The notes: generated by a model not told the origin, from the sequence alone. Positions 1-8,933 are shown, numbered from the stretch's first letter. The stretch: DNA of 64,000 bases from Pseudomonas fluorescens (GCF_001648775.1 NZ_LVEJ01000024.1:67397-131396); one strand, 5' to 3'. Translations and numbers: made by a program.

Positions 1-21
1 AGATCGCAGCCTTCGGCAGCT
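1..21. repeat. Partial GATCGCAGC-type intergenic repeat at window edge
   Basis: The first 21 bases (AGATCGCAGCCTTCGGCAGC and one more) match the right arm and flank of the hairpin repeat seen complete at 27891-27940. The left arm would lie outside the window. Confidence 0.5.
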
Positions 22-39
22 GTGGTCGAGGCGAAGGTT

Positions 40-219
40 TCAGTGTTGGGCTTTGTGATCCAGCGCGGCGTAGAAGTTGGCGCTCTGTTGCAGGTATTTC
101 TGGGTGTAGCTCTGGGTGTGGGATTTTTTGCTGTTGATTTCAACGTTGGCACTGGCTGGCAGTACAACGGTGGCGGAGATGGCGGAAGCGGCGATGACGG
201 AGAAGAGATTGAAGTTCAT
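40..219 (-). CDS. Small secreted protein of unknown function
   Basis: A 59-residue protein starting MNFNLFSVIAASAISATVV, with a clear Sec signal peptide and an Ala-X-Ala-like cut near residue 25 (LPASA-N). The mature part is about 34 residues, rich in Lys, Ser, Gln and Tyr. I chose the ATG at 219 over the upstream ATG at 273 because the hydrophobic segment begins there and a GAGGG lies just upstream. I do not recognise a family. It is probably periplasmic or secreted. It is transcribed leftward with no clear operon partner in view. Confidence 0.55.
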   Translation of the reverse strand: MNFNLFSVIAASAISATVVLPASANVEINSKKSHTQSYTQKYLQQSANFYAALDHKAQH

Positions 220-347
220 GGCGGTAACCCTCGTGTTCGGTTGGCTTGCTTGCCCGGTTGGGCTGTGGAGCAAACTTAACGCTCGAGGGTTGATCGCTTG
301 AAATGCTTTGTAGCATTACCGGATATCAGCGCGATTAATACAAAGAG

Positions 348-372
348 ACAGGCCCCGTAAACCGGGGCCTGT
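348..372 (-). terminator. Hairpin terminator after the lactonase gene
   Basis: A perfect 10-bp stem, ACAGGCCCCG/CGGGGCCTGT, with a 5-base loop sits directly beyond the stop codon of the leftward lactonase gene. It is followed on that strand by a short pyrimidine run (TCTCTTTG). It probably ends that transcript. Confidence 0.7.
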
Positions 373-375
373 GGC

Positions 376-1560
376 TTATTGTCGCACCAGAAACTTGAGG
401 TCGCTCGGCGCGTCCATCGGCAGTTTTTGCACGGTTTTGCCGAGCAGACCGGTCTTGCCATCACGTTCGACGACGACAATCTGGTTGCTCTTCTGGTTGG
501 CGATCAGCAGGAATTTGCCACTCGGATCAAGGCTGAATTCGCGCGGGTGATCACCTTCCACCGAGCGTTTTTGCAGCTCTTTGAGCTGGGCAGTCGCCGG
601 ATCGATCGCGAACACCACCAATTGATTGGCGGTACCACGGTTGCTGACGTAGAGGAACTTGCCATCCGCCGAGGCGTGCAAAGCGGCACCGGCCTTGTCC
701 GAAGTCGGCTGGCCGGCGGCCAGATCGACCAGTTGCGTCTGGGTCAGCACGCCGTCGTTGTAATCGAATACCGCGACTTGCGCGCTCATTTCCATGGTCA
801 GCCAGGCGTGTTTGCCATCGGCGCTGAACAATAGATGACGCGGGCCGCTGCCGGCGGGCAACGTCACCGAGGCAGTTTTCGCCGGGGTCAGCGGCAGGTC
901 TGGATTGGCCTTCGGGTCGAATTTGTAGATGAAGACCTTGTCCGCGCCCAGGTCATTGGAGAACACGTAACGACCGTCCGGCGAAGAGATCGTCGAGTGC
1001 ACGTGGTTCGACGCCTGACGCTCGGGATTAACCCGGCTCGCCGGGTGCGCGCTCATCTGCACGACGGGTTTGAGTTTGCCGTCGGCACCGACTGGCAACA
1101 CCGCCAGGGTTCCGCCCGGATCTTCCACCACCGAATAATTGCTGACGAACAGGTGACTGGCGTCACTGCTGAGGCTGGAATGAGTTGGCTCGTTGCCCAG
1201 GCTCTGCACCTGATTGATCAGAGTCAGGGCGTGGGTTTTCGGATCAATCGAATAGCTGCTGACGCGGCCGACCGGGTCTTTTTGGCCCGGGCCGTTTTCA
1301 TTGACCACGAACAGCCGATGCTGGTCTTTGGACAGGGTCAGCCACGACGGGTTTTCGCTCTTGACCACTTGCAGCGGCTTGGCGTCGATCTGGCCGGTGG
1401 CGCTGTCGAAGTTCATTCGATAGATGCCCTGGCTGGTGCCGGCGGTGTAGGAACCGACCAGCAACTGGAAGCTTTCTGCCGATGCCGTGGACAGGCCCAT
1501 GGCACCGACGCTGCCGGCCATCAGCAGCGGCCAGAATTTACGCATTTTCATCAGTGTCAT
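376..1560 (-). CDS. Lactonase family protein (7-bladed beta-propeller, YbhE/Pgl-like), exported
   Basis: A 394-residue protein of the 6-phosphogluconolactonase/muconate cycloisomerase propeller family (Lactonase, PF10282). Typical blade segments are visible (LLVGSYTAGTSQGIYR near the N-terminus, RHLLFSADGKHAW, LHASADGKFLYVSNRG, REFSLDPSGKFLLIANQKS). Unlike cytosolic E. coli Pgl it begins with a signal peptide (to about residue 29, STASA-ES), so it should act in the periplasm on a sugar lactone whose identity cannot be read. An in-frame ATG at 1545 (MRKFWPLL) is an alternative start. The gene overlaps the end of the small acidic-protein gene upstream (1538-1560), so the two are probably co-transcribed and translationally coupled. 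Confidence 0.8.
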   Translation of the reverse strand: MTLMKMRKFWPLLMAGSVGAMGLSTASAESFQLLVGSYTAGTSQGIYRMNFDSATGQIDAKPLQVVKSENPSWLTLSKDQHRLFVVNENGPGQKDPVGRVSSYSIDPKTHALTLINQVQSLGNEPTHSSLSSDASHLFVSNYSVVEDPGGTLAVLPVGADGKLKPVVQMSAHPASRVNPERQASNHVHSTISSPDGRYVFSNDLGADKVFIYKFDPKANPDLPLTPAKTASVTLPAGSGPRHLLFSADGKHAWLTMEMSAQVAVFDYNDGVLTQTQLVDLAAGQPTSDKAGAALHASADGKFLYVSNRGTANQLVVFAIDPATAQLKELQKRSVEGDHPREFSLDPSGKFLLIANQKSNQIVVVERDGKTGLLGKTVQKLPMDAPSDLKFLVRQ

Positions 1561-1849
1561 CCTCGTCGTCGCTGCTGCTGACTACATCGCCATGACACAC
1601 CAGGCGGTGTTCGCCGATCGCTTTGGTTTCATTGAAGTAGCCGACGATCAACCAGCTCTGCAGTGAGTCATCGAAGGTTGCCGCGGCAACCTGAGCCGGC
1701 GTGAATTCCCAATGCTTGGCCGCTCGGCCATCGATACATTCGATGTGCAGGTTGTCGTCTTCGTCGAGGGCGAATTCGAAGGCATGCAGGCCGTCGATTT
1801 CGACCATACCGCAGTGTTCGAGGGCGTTGAGAAGGGTTTGGGCAGTCAT
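1538..1849 (-). CDS. Small acidic protein (resembles Pseudomonas DUF5629)
   Basis: A 103-residue cytosolic protein beginning MTAQTLLNALEHCGMVEIDG and ending in a very acidic tail (SSSDDEDDTDENA). The compact alpha/beta pattern and sequence resemble the uncharacterised DUF5629 proteins of pseudomonads; that name is from memory. The start at 1849 is preferred over 1882 because the first 11 residues of the longer form look like untranslated leader. Its 3' end overlaps the lactonase gene. No function can be assigned. Confidence 0.6.
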   Translation of the reverse strand: MTAQTLLNALEHCGMVEIDGLHAFEFALDEDDNLHIECIDGRAAKHWEFTPAQVAAATFDDSLQSWLIVGYFNETKAIGEHRLVCHGDVVSSSDDEDDTDENA

Positions 1850-1917
1850 GGCAAACAGTCTTTCTAGGGGGGAAAGGGCCAATGATAGCTCAATGTGATC
1901 CAGAGGCCCCGCTGTTA

Positions 1918-2014
1918 CCCCTGTGGGAGCGAGCTTGCTCGCGAATGCAGTGTGTCAGTCGACAAATATGTTTCTGATACACCGCTTTCGCGAGCAAGCT
2001 CGCTCCCACAGGGG
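1918..2014. repeat. REPIN (paired inverted REP), type TGTGGGAGCGAGC
   Basis: Two inverted arms, CCCCTGTGGGAGCGAGC and its complement, each continue into the imperfect palindrome GAGCTTGCTCGCGAA. They flank a 45-base centre, which is the REP doublet layout typical of fluorescens pseudomonads. It lies between two leftward genes. Confidence 0.9.
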
Positions 2015-2028
2015 ATATTGGCTGGCAG

Positions 2029-3609
2029 TTACAGCGCGTCGCGCGAGGGCTTGCCGTCGACCAGGCGCTGGATGCGCAGCGGGTTGGCGTTTTTCAGCGG
2101 CTCGGGCAACAAGCTGTCCGGGTAGTTCTGGAAGCACACCGGGCGCAGGAAACGGTCGATCGCCAGCGTACCGACAGAGGTGCCGCGCGCATCTGACGTC
2201 GCCGGATACGGCCCGCCATGCACCATCGAATCACACACCTCGACACCGGTCGGATAACCGTTGAGCAGGATCCGCCCGACCTTCTGTTCCAGCAACGGCG
2301 TCAGCTCAGGGAAACGCTCGAAGTCCGCCTGCTCGCCAATGATCGTCGCCGTCAGTTGCCCGTGCAGGCCATGCAGTGCGGCGCTGAGTTGCGCCTTGTC
2401 CGCCACTTCGACAATCACCGTGGTCGGACCGAACACTTCTTCCTGCAGCACTTCATCGCCATTGATCAACAGGCTGGCATCGGCCTTGAACAACTGCGGT
2501 TGCGCCTGGTTACCCTGCTGCGGATTGCCGGCCAGATGCTCGATGCCGGAATGCGCCAACAGCTTCTGCAAACCTTTGCCATAGCTCCCGAGGGTGCCGG
2601 CGTTGAGCATGGTTTGTGCCGGCTGATCACCGATCAAACCGACGACTTGCTGCACGAACGCGCTGAACTGCGGTGAGCTAATACCGATCACCAGACCCGG
2701 ATTGGTACAGAACTGGCCGCAGCCCTGCACCACCGAAGCGGTCAGCTCGCGGGCAACCGTTTCCGAACGTTCGGCAAGCGCCTGCGGCAAGACAATCACC
2801 GGGTTGATGCTCGACATTTCGGCGAACACCGGGATCGGCTGCGGGCGTGCCGCGGCCATGTCACACAGTGCCCGACCGCCCTTGAGCGAACCGGTGAAAC
2901 CGACTGCTTGAATCGCCGGGTGCTTGACCAGCCACTCACCGACACCACCGCCGTAAATCATATTGAACACACCGGCCGGCATCGCGGTTTTTTCGGCGGC
3001 GCGGATCAGCGCGTCGGCAACCAATTCCGCTGTCGCCATGTGGCCGCCGTGGGCCTTGAACACCACCGGGCAACCGGCGGCCAATGCTGAAGCGGTGTCG
3101 CCGCCAGCCGTGGAAAACGCCAGTGGAAAGTTGCTCGCACCGAACACGGCTACGGGACCGAGACCGATGCGGTATTGGCGCAGATCAGGACGTGGCAATG
3201 GCTGGCGATCCGGCAACGGAAGATCAATCCGTGCACCGTAGAAATCACCCCGGCGCAACACTTTGGCGAACAAGCGCATTTGCCCGCTGGTGCGTCCGCG
3301 CTCGCCTTGAATACGCCCGGCTGGCAACGCCGTTTCGCGGCAGACCACGGCGACGAAGTCATCACCGAGGGCATCCAGTTCATCGGCAATCGCATCAAGG
3401 AACTGCGCGCGGCGTTCGGCGCTGAGGCTGCGATAGGACGGGTACGCGGCAGCGGCGGCTTTGGCGGCGGCGTCGACTTCTTCAGCCGTGGCCTGGATGA
3501 AATCGTGGGGCAGTTGTTCGCCGGTGGTGGCGTCGACGGATTGCAATTTGACGTTGCCAGCGGCGCTGCGCTGACCACCGATGTAGTTGTGACCGAGAAT
3601 CTGAGTCAT
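2029..3609 (-). CDS. Aldehyde dehydrogenase (NADP+), alpha-ketoglutarate semialdehyde dehydrogenase type
   Basis: A 526-residue ALDH-superfamily enzyme. The catalytic Cys is C301 in QGCGQFCTNPGLV and the general-base Glu is E264 in VFAEMSS; a Rossmann-type cofactor site covers residues 150-240 (FGASNFPLAF, GFTGSLKGG). Length and the variant motifs fit the 2,5-dioxovalerate dehydrogenase subgroup, which oxidises alpha-ketoglutarate semialdehyde to 2-oxoglutarate. It is the last step of the non-phosphorylating pentonate or hexarate routes. It lies 9 bp after the FAH-family gene with an AAGGAG in the gap, so the two are one transcript. The substrate is inferred from neighbours. Confidence 0.85.
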   Translation of the reverse strand: MTQILGHNYIGGQRSAAGNVKLQSVDATTGEQLPHDFIQATAEEVDAAAKAAAAAYPSYRSLSAERRAQFLDAIADELDALGDDFVAVVCRETALPAGRIQGERGRTSGQMRLFAKVLRRGDFYGARIDLPLPDRQPLPRPDLRQYRIGLGPVAVFGASNFPLAFSTAGGDTASALAAGCPVVFKAHGGHMATAELVADALIRAAEKTAMPAGVFNMIYGGGVGEWLVKHPAIQAVGFTGSLKGGRALCDMAAARPQPIPVFAEMSSINPVIVLPQALAERSETVARELTASVVQGCGQFCTNPGLVIGISSPQFSAFVQQVVGLIGDQPAQTMLNAGTLGSYGKGLQKLLAHSGIEHLAGNPQQGNQAQPQLFKADASLLINGDEVLQEEVFGPTTVIVEVADKAQLSAALHGLHGQLTATIIGEQADFERFPELTPLLEQKVGRILLNGYPTGVEVCDSMVHGGPYPATSDARGTSVGTLAIDRFLRPVCFQNYPDSLLPEPLKNANPLRIQRLVDGKPSRDAL

Positions 3610-3618
3610 GGGATCTCC

Positions 3619-4611
3619 TTAAAGGGTGGCGATGCTGTCCGGTTCGAACGCGGTTGCAATCGGCACGATGCCGTTGACCAGCGGCGCGCCGAATTCGGCC
3701 TGGCTGATTTCGAACAGGTCGCCCGGCTGCGTGCGAATGCCGTCGGCAAACGACAGGGTCGCAGTACCGAAGAAGTGAATGTGCACGTCGCCCGGACGGA
3801 GGAACTGACGGTATTTGAAGTGGTGGTATTCGAGGTTGGCGAGGCTGTGGCACATGTTCGCCTCGCCGCTGAGAAACTCGTTCTGCCAGAGCACTTCACC
3901 GTCACGCAGGATGCGACTGGTGCCGGCAAGGTGTTGAGGCAATTCACCGGTGCGAAGTTCCGGGCCGTAGCTGCAACTGCGCAGTTTCGAGTGCGCCAGG
4001 TACAGGTAATTCTTGCGCTCCATGATGTGATCGGAGAACTCGTTGCCCACCGCAAAGCCCAGTCGATACGGCTTGCCGTCGTTGCCGATGATGTACAGCC
4101 CGGCCATCTCAGGTTCTTCGCCGGCGTCTTCGGCAAACGGTGGTACCGGGAAGGGTTGGCCCGGGCGGACGACGATGCTGCCGTCGCCTTTATAAAACCA
4201 TTCCGGTTGCACACCGGCCTGCCCCGCCGCCGGTTTGCCGCCCTCCACGCCCCATTTGAAGATGCGCATGGTGTCGGTCATCGTCGCTTCGTCGCCGGCC
4301 TGCTGGTGCATTTTGTCCCGCGCCGAAGCGCTGCCCAGATGGGTCAGGCCGGTGCCGCTGATCAGCATGTGTGCCGGGTCCGGGTGGTCGAGGGGCGGCA
4401 GGATGCGCAGTTGCGCGAGCAGTTCGGCGTAGTCGTGGCTGATGCCGAGGCCGAGGGTCTGCACTTGCTGCTCCAGGGTGCTGCCAGCCTCGATCGCGGC
4501 CAACGCCAGATCGCGGGTGCTGCGCGCGTCCTGCACTTCGCGCACCAGACCGTTGTCGACCACGCCGACGCGGCGCTCGCCGTTGCTTAATTCGAATTGA
4601 ACCAGATGCAT
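3619..4611 (-). CDS. Fumarylacetoacetate-hydrolase family protein (AraD1-like), probable 2-keto-3-deoxy sugar acid dehydratase
   Basis: A 330-residue FAH-fold protein. The segment HMLISGTGLTHLGSASARDKMH (residues 81-102) and the late YLYLAHSKLRSCSYGPEL are typical of the AraD1 subgroup found beside sugar-acid dehydratases. Between the IlvD/Edd-type dehydratase (6276) and the semialdehyde dehydrogenase (2029), it most likely converts 2-keto-3-deoxypentonate to alpha-ketoglutarate semialdehyde. An aldolase-type cleavage is the alternative. The start MHLVQFEL at 4611 is preceded by GGAG in the leader. A REPIN separates it from the upstream MFS gene. Confidence 0.75.
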   Translation of the reverse strand: MHLVQFELSNGERRVGVVDNGLVREVQDARSTRDLALAAIEAGSTLEQQVQTLGLGISHDYAELLAQLRILPPLDHPDPAHMLISGTGLTHLGSASARDKMHQQAGDEATMTDTMRIFKWGVEGGKPAAGQAGVQPEWFYKGDGSIVVRPGQPFPVPPFAEDAGEEPEMAGLYIIGNDGKPYRLGFAVGNEFSDHIMERKNYLYLAHSKLRSCSYGPELRTGELPQHLAGTSRILRDGEVLWQNEFLSGEANMCHSLANLEYHHFKYRQFLRPGDVHIHFFGTATLSFADGIRTQPGDLFEISQAEFGAPLVNGIVPIATAFEPDSIATL

Positions 4612-4648
4612 GATTTTCTCCTATTCCCTCAAAAACACCGCCTATCCC

Positions 4649-4743
4649 TTGTGGGAGCGAGCCTGCTCGCGAAAGCGGTGCATCAGTCACCGGAGATGCT
4701 GGCTGTGCCGGCCTCTTCGCGAGCAAGCTCGCTCCCACAGGGG
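4649..4743. repeat. REPIN inside the sugar-acid operon
   Basis: Inverted arms TTGTGGGAGCGAGCCTGCTC and GAGCAAGCTCGCTCCCACAG with a 45-base centre. It sits between the end of the MFS gene and the start of the FAH-family gene, so it would be transcribed within the operon and may stabilise or partly terminate the transcript. Confidence 0.9.
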
Positions 4744-4759
4744 GGTCAGCGTTGGTCTG

Positions 4760-6082
4760 TCAGGTTCGTGTGGCGCCTCGGGCACTGGCGGCAAATTGGT
4801 CAACGGGCAGGACGTGTTTGCGTTCCAGCACGCGGTAAACGATTCCGGTCAGGATCAAGCCAAACACCATCACCCCCGAGAGGAAATACAAGCCGGACGC
4901 AAGATTTCCGGTGTATTCCTTCAACGCCCCAATTACGAACGGCCCGATGTAGCCACCCAGATTCCCCACCGAATTGATCAAGGCAATCCCCGCCGCCGCA
5001 CTCGCGCCGGCAAAGAACCGGCCCGGCAAGGTCCAGAACACCGCCGTGCAGGAAAACAGCGCGAACGCCACCAGACACAGCGCTGCCAGTTGCGCCACCG
5101 GCAACGACAGCCACGCACTCAGGAACAAGCCAATCGCACCCAGCACATAAAGCACGGCGAGATGGCCGTAGCGATCATTCATGCGATCGGAACTGCGCGG
5201 CACGATCAGCAAACCGATGATCCCGAAGATGTACGGCACCGACGACACAAAACCGGTGACCAGATCGCTGCCGCCGAACTGTTTGATCAGCGTCGGTAAC
5301 CACAAACCCAGGCCATAAATACTCAACGTTACCGGCAGGTAAAACAGCGCCAGCAGCAACACGCGTTTGTCTTTCAGCGCATGCAGCGGATTGCCGTGAC
5401 GGGTCTGGCCGTATGCCTGCAGATCCTTTTTCAGCTCGCCGGTCAGCCAGTCTTTTTCCGCCTGATCCATCCATTTCACTTGCTGTGGGCCGTCCGGCAA
5501 CCAGCGCAGCACCGGCCAGGTCAGCAGGATCGCCGGGGTGCCGATGACAATGAACAGCCACTGCCAGCCATGCAGGCCAAGGACGCCGTCCATGCCGAGC
5601 AAACCGCCGGACACCGGGCCGGTGATCATCATGGCGATCGGTTGCGAAAGAATGAACAGCCCGAGGATCTTGCCGCGATGGCGCACCGGGAACCATTGGG
5701 TGATGTAGTAGAGAACGCCGGGGAAGAACCCCGCCTCGGCCGCGCCGAGCAGAAAGCGCATCACGTAAAAACTGTGCGGCCCCTGGACGAACGCCATGCC
5801 GATGGTGATGGCGCCCCAGGTGATCATGATTCGTGCGAACCAGCGTCGGGCGCCGAAGCGTTCGAGCATCAGGTTGCTGGGGATTTCGAGGAGGAAGTAG
5901 CCAATGAAGAACAGCCCGGCGCCGAGGCCGTAAGCCGCATCGCCGATGCCGATGTCGGCGCCCATGTGCAGCTTGGCGAAGCCGACGGCGGAGCGATCCA
6001 CATAGGCGATCAGGTACAGCAGGATCAGGAAAGGAATCAGTTTCAGCGTGATGCGCCGTATCAGCCGCAGTTCCTGGCTCAT
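4760..6082 (-). CDS. MFS transporter, anion:cation symporter type (sugar acid uptake)
   Basis: A 440-residue inner-membrane permease with about 12 hydrophobic segments. MFS signature regions are visible: the TM1 region LIAYVDRSAVGFAK (residues 24-37), the loop LERFGARRWFARIM after TM2, and GAAEAGFFPGVLYYITQWFP around TM4. This is the pattern of the ACS family, which carries hexuronates, galactarate, tartrate and similar sugar acids. It is transcribed divergently from the dehydratase gene at 6276, with two FadR-type operators between them, and is followed by the FAH and ALDH genes. The substrate is probably the sugar acid the pathway consumes. Confidence 0.85.
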   Translation of the reverse strand: MSQELRLIRRITLKLIPFLILLYLIAYVDRSAVGFAKLHMGADIGIGDAAYGLGAGLFFIGYFLLEIPSNLMLERFGARRWFARIMITWGAITIGMAFVQGPHSFYVMRFLLGAAEAGFFPGVLYYITQWFPVRHRGKILGLFILSQPIAMMITGPVSGGLLGMDGVLGLHGWQWLFIVIGTPAILLTWPVLRWLPDGPQQVKWMDQAEKDWLTGELKKDLQAYGQTRHGNPLHALKDKRVLLLALFYLPVTLSIYGLGLWLPTLIKQFGGSDLVTGFVSSVPYIFGIIGLLIVPRSSDRMNDRYGHLAVLYVLGAIGLFLSAWLSLPVAQLAALCLVAFALFSCTAVFWTLPGRFFAGASAAAGIALINSVGNLGGYIGPFVIGALKEYTGNLASGLYFLSGVMVFGLILTGIVYRVLERKHVLPVDQFAASARGATRT

Positions 6083-6175
6083 GAGATCGGTCTCCGATTG
6101 TTGTTTTTATAGAACCTCGGGGGACGCCTCTCACGGAAAACCGTCAGGGCCATCCCTCCGTCGAAAACGACTATA

Positions 6176-6186
6176 TAGTAATACTA
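6176..6186. promoter_or_regulatory. FadR-type GntR operator, copy 1
   Basis: TAGTAATACTA is an 11-bp inverted repeat fitting the FadR-subfamily consensus TNGTNNNACNA. It lies in the divergent promoter between the MFS gene and the dehydratase gene, nearer the MFS side. Confidence 0.65.
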
Positions 6187-6250
6187 ATTCACCAACAACA
6201 CTTCCAAACCTAGGTTTTTGAGCTTAGATTAAGCCGTAGCTGGAACACTA

Positions 6251-6261
6251 TAGTCATACAA
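6251..6261. promoter_or_regulatory. FadR-type GntR operator, copy 2
   Basis: TAGTCATACAA also fits TNGTNNNACNA. Its start is 75 bp from copy 1 and it lies 14 bp before the dehydratase start codon, where a bound regulator would block initiation. The GntR/FCD gene at 8198 is the obvious candidate. Confidence 0.65.
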
Positions 6262-6275
6262 TAAGAGAATCGATC

Positions 6276-8012
6276 ATGTCTGATAAGAAACCCACCCTGC
6301 GCTCCGCCCAATGGTTTGGCACGGCCGACAAGAACGGCTTCATGTACCGCAGCTGGATGAAGAATCAGGGCATCGCCGACCACCAGTTCCACGGCAAGCC
6401 GATCATCGGCATCTGCAACACCTGGTCGGAACTGACCCCGTGCAACGCGCACTTCCGTCAGATCGCGGAGCACGTCAAACGCGGGGTGATCGAGGCTGGC
6501 GGTTTTCCAGTGGAATTCCCGGTGTTCTCCAACGGCGAATCGAACCTGCGCCCGACCGCCATGCTCACCCGCAACCTGGCGAGCATGGACGTTGAAGAGG
6601 CGATTCGTGGCAACCCGATTGACGGCGTAGTGCTGCTGACCGGTTGCGACAAAACCACCCCGGCGCTGCTGATGGGCGCGGCCAGTTGCGACGTGCCGGC
6701 CATCGTGGTGACCGGCGGGCCGATGCTCAACGGCAAGCACAAGGGCAAGGACATCGGTTCCGGCACCGTGGTCTGGCAACTCAGCGAACAGGTCAAGGCC
6801 GGCACTATCACTATCGACGATTTCCTCGCGGCCGAGGGCGGCATGTCGCGTTCGGCGGGCACCTGCAACACCATGGGCACGGCGTCGACCATGGCCTGTA
6901 TGGCTGAAGCGCTCGGCACTTCCCTGCCGCACAACGCGGCGATTCCGGCGGTGGATGCGCGCCGTTATGTGTTGGCGCACATGTCCGGCATGCGCGCGGT
7001 GGAGATGGTTCGCGAAGACCTTCGTCTGTCGAAGATCCTCACCAAGGAAGCCTTCGAAAACGCTATTCGGGTTAACGCGGCCATCGGTGGTTCGACCAAC
7101 GCGGTGATTCACTTGAAAGCCATCGCCGGGCGCATCGGTGTCGAGCTGGATCTGGATGACTGGACGCGCATCGGTCGCGGCATGCCGACCATTGTCGACC
7201 TGCAACCGTCGGGGCGTTTCCTGATGGAAGAGTTTTATTACGCCGGTGGTTTACCAGCGGTGTTGCGCCGTCTCGGTGAAGCCAATCTGATTCCGAACCC
7301 GAATGCGCTGACGGTGAACGGCAAGTCCATCGGCGAGAACACCAAGGACGCGCCGATCTATGGCGAAGACGAGGTGATCCGCACGCTCGACAATCCGATT
7401 CGCGCCGACGGTGGCATCTGCGTATTGCGCGGCAATCTGGCGCCACTCGGCGCGGTGCTCAAGCCGTCCGCCGCAACGCCTGAGCTGATGCAGCATCGCG
7501 GCCGTGCGGTGGTGTTCGAGAACTTCGACATGTACAAGGCGCGGATCAACGACCCGGAGCTGGACGTCGATAAGGATTCGATTCTGGTGATGAAGAACTG
7601 CGGGCCAAAGGGTTATCCGGGCATGGCCGAAGTCGGCAACATGGGTTTGCCGGCCAAGCTGTTGGCCCAGGGTGTGACCGACATGGTGCGCATTTCCGAT
7701 GCGCGGATGAGCGGCACGGCGTACGGCACGGTGGTTTTGCACGTGGCGCCGGAAGCGGCGGCTGGCGGACCTTTGGCGACGGTGCAGGAAGGCGACTGGA
7801 TCGAGCTGGATTGCGCCACCGGGCGTTTGCACCTGGACATTCCGGATGCCGAACTGGCCGCGCGCATGGCGGATCTGCAACCACCACAGCAGTTGTTGGT
7901 GGGCGGGTATCGTCAGTTGTACATCGACCATGTGCTGCAGGCGGATCAGGGGTGTGACTTTGATTTCCTCGTGGGTTGCCGAGGAGCTGAAGTGCCGCGT
8001 CATTCTCACTGA
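6276..8012 (+). CDS. IlvD/Edd family sugar-acid dehydratase (L-arabinonate dehydratase type)
   Basis: A 578-residue Fe-S and Mg2+ dependent dehydratase. The cluster ligands are visible at C56 (SELTPCNAH), C124 (LTGCDKTTPA) and C197 (AGTCNTMGTAS). Their spacing matches, with a 3-residue offset, what I recall for Rhizobium leguminosarum L-arabinonate dehydratase. The C-terminal domain carries KNCGPKGYPGMAEVGNM and ISDARMSGTAYG, usual for the family. It should form the 2-keto-3-deoxy acid used by the FAH and ALDH enzymes across the divergent promoter. L-arabinonate, D-fuconate or D-xylonate cannot be told apart by reading. Regulation is probably by the GntR protein at 8198 through the two operators. 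Confidence 0.85.
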   Translation: MSDKKPTLRSAQWFGTADKNGFMYRSWMKNQGIADHQFHGKPIIGICNTWSELTPCNAHFRQIAEHVKRGVIEAGGFPVEFPVFSNGESNLRPTAMLTRNLASMDVEEAIRGNPIDGVVLLTGCDKTTPALLMGAASCDVPAIVVTGGPMLNGKHKGKDIGSGTVVWQLSEQVKAGTITIDDFLAAEGGMSRSAGTCNTMGTASTMACMAEALGTSLPHNAAIPAVDARRYVLAHMSGMRAVEMVREDLRLSKILTKEAFENAIRVNAAIGGSTNAVIHLKAIAGRIGVELDLDDWTRIGRGMPTIVDLQPSGRFLMEEFYYAGGLPAVLRRLGEANLIPNPNALTVNGKSIGENTKDAPIYGEDEVIRTLDNPIRADGGICVLRGNLAPLGAVLKPSAATPELMQHRGRAVVFENFDMYKARINDPELDVDKDSILVMKNCGPKGYPGMAEVGNMGLPAKLLAQGVTDMVRISDARMSGTAYGTVVLHVAPEAAAGGPLATVQEGDWIELDCATGRLHLDIPDAELAARMADLQPPQQLLVGGYRQLYIDHVLQADQGCDFDFLVGCRGAEVPRHSH

Positions 8013-8024
8013 TCACACAAATCC

Positions 8025-8116
8025 CTGTGGGAGCGAGCTTGCTCGCGAAGGCGGCGGTACATTCAACAGTTATGTTGTTTGACCCACCGCTTTCGCGAGC
8101 AAGCTCGCTCCCACAG
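8025..8116. repeat. REPIN
   Basis: Inverted arms CTGTGGGAGCGAGCTTGCTC and GAGCAAGCTCGCTCCCACAG lie just after the dehydratase stop codon and before the GntR regulator gene. Confidence 0.9.
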
Positions 8117-8197
8117 TTGTTCTTTACCCGCCTCAAGATTGTGCCGTGCCTGCTATGATGCGCGGCATCTCCATCGCTCAGGATTGCCCCGCTCCCC

Positions 8198-8917
8198 ATG
8201 GATTACCGCAAACCTTCCGACCGCAAAAGCATGCACTCGCGCATCGTCCAGGAACTGGGCATGCAGATCGTCTCCGGACGCTTCTTGCCCGACGACAAAC
8301 TGCCCGCCGAAGCCTTGCTCTGCGAGGAGTACGCGGTCAGCCGGCCGGTGTTGCGTGAAGCCACGCGGGTGTTGGTGGCCAAGGGTTTGGTGTATTCGAA
8401 GCCACGCGTCGGCACAGTGGTGAAGGCGCGCCGCGAATGGCACATGCTCGACCCCGACGTGCTGCACTGGTTGATGCAAAGCAGCCCGCAGAATGAATTC
8501 TTCAATGTGCTGACCAGTGTGCGCAGCATCATTGAGCCAGCTGCCGCTGCCCTCGCCGCTCAACATGCGACCGACGCTGAAATTGCGGGGATTGGTGAGG
8601 CGTACCAGCGCATGGAAGCGGCGCCGACGCCGGAAGCGTTGTTGCAGCCGGATCTGGATTTCCATAGCCGGATCGCCGATGCGACGCACAATGATCTGTT
8701 GGCGAATCTGTGCAATATGTTGTCGGTGGCGATTGCCGAGGCGTTGAAGCATTCGAATCAGCGGCCGAATCTGCATGAACTGGCGCTGCCTCGGCATAAG
8801 GCGATTTTGACGGCGATCGAGAATCGGGATGCGCTGGGGGCTCGGCATGCGACGTTGGTGCAGCTGGATGATGCGCGTAGTGCGTTGAGTGTTGTGCTTG
8901 GCGCTGAACTTACTTAA
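8198..8917 (+). CDS. GntR family regulator, FadR/FCD subfamily
   Basis: A 239-residue regulator. The N-terminal winged helix (residues 10-75) carries IVSGRFLPDDKLPAEALLC and the recognition region SRPVLREATRVL. The C-terminal FCD ligand domain (about 100-230) has the metal-type histidines in LDFHSRIADATHN and ALPRHKAILTAIEN. Regulators of this kind sense a carboxylic acid and bind TNGTNNNACNA, which matches the two sites at 6176 and 6251. It is therefore most likely the repressor of the sugar-acid genes, relieved by the substrate or a 2-keto-3-deoxy intermediate. Confidence 0.85.
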   Translation: MDYRKPSDRKSMHSRIVQELGMQIVSGRFLPDDKLPAEALLCEEYAVSRPVLREATRVLVAKGLVYSKPRVGTVVKARREWHMLDPDVLHWLMQSSPQNEFFNVLTSVRSIIEPAAAALAAQHATDAEIAGIGEAYQRMEAAPTPEALLQPDLDFHSRIADATHNDLLANLCNMLSVAIAEALKHSNQRPNLHELALPRHKAILTAIENRDALGARHATLVQLDDARSALSVVLGAELT

Positions 8918-8933
8918 CGCTTGAGATCTTCTG

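Noticed and set aside
3175..4590. Long open frame on the plus strand (471 codons) across the FAH and ALDH genes
   Set aside because: Antisense shadow of two well-supported genes in GC-rich DNA; the translation shows no family motif and no ribosome binding site.
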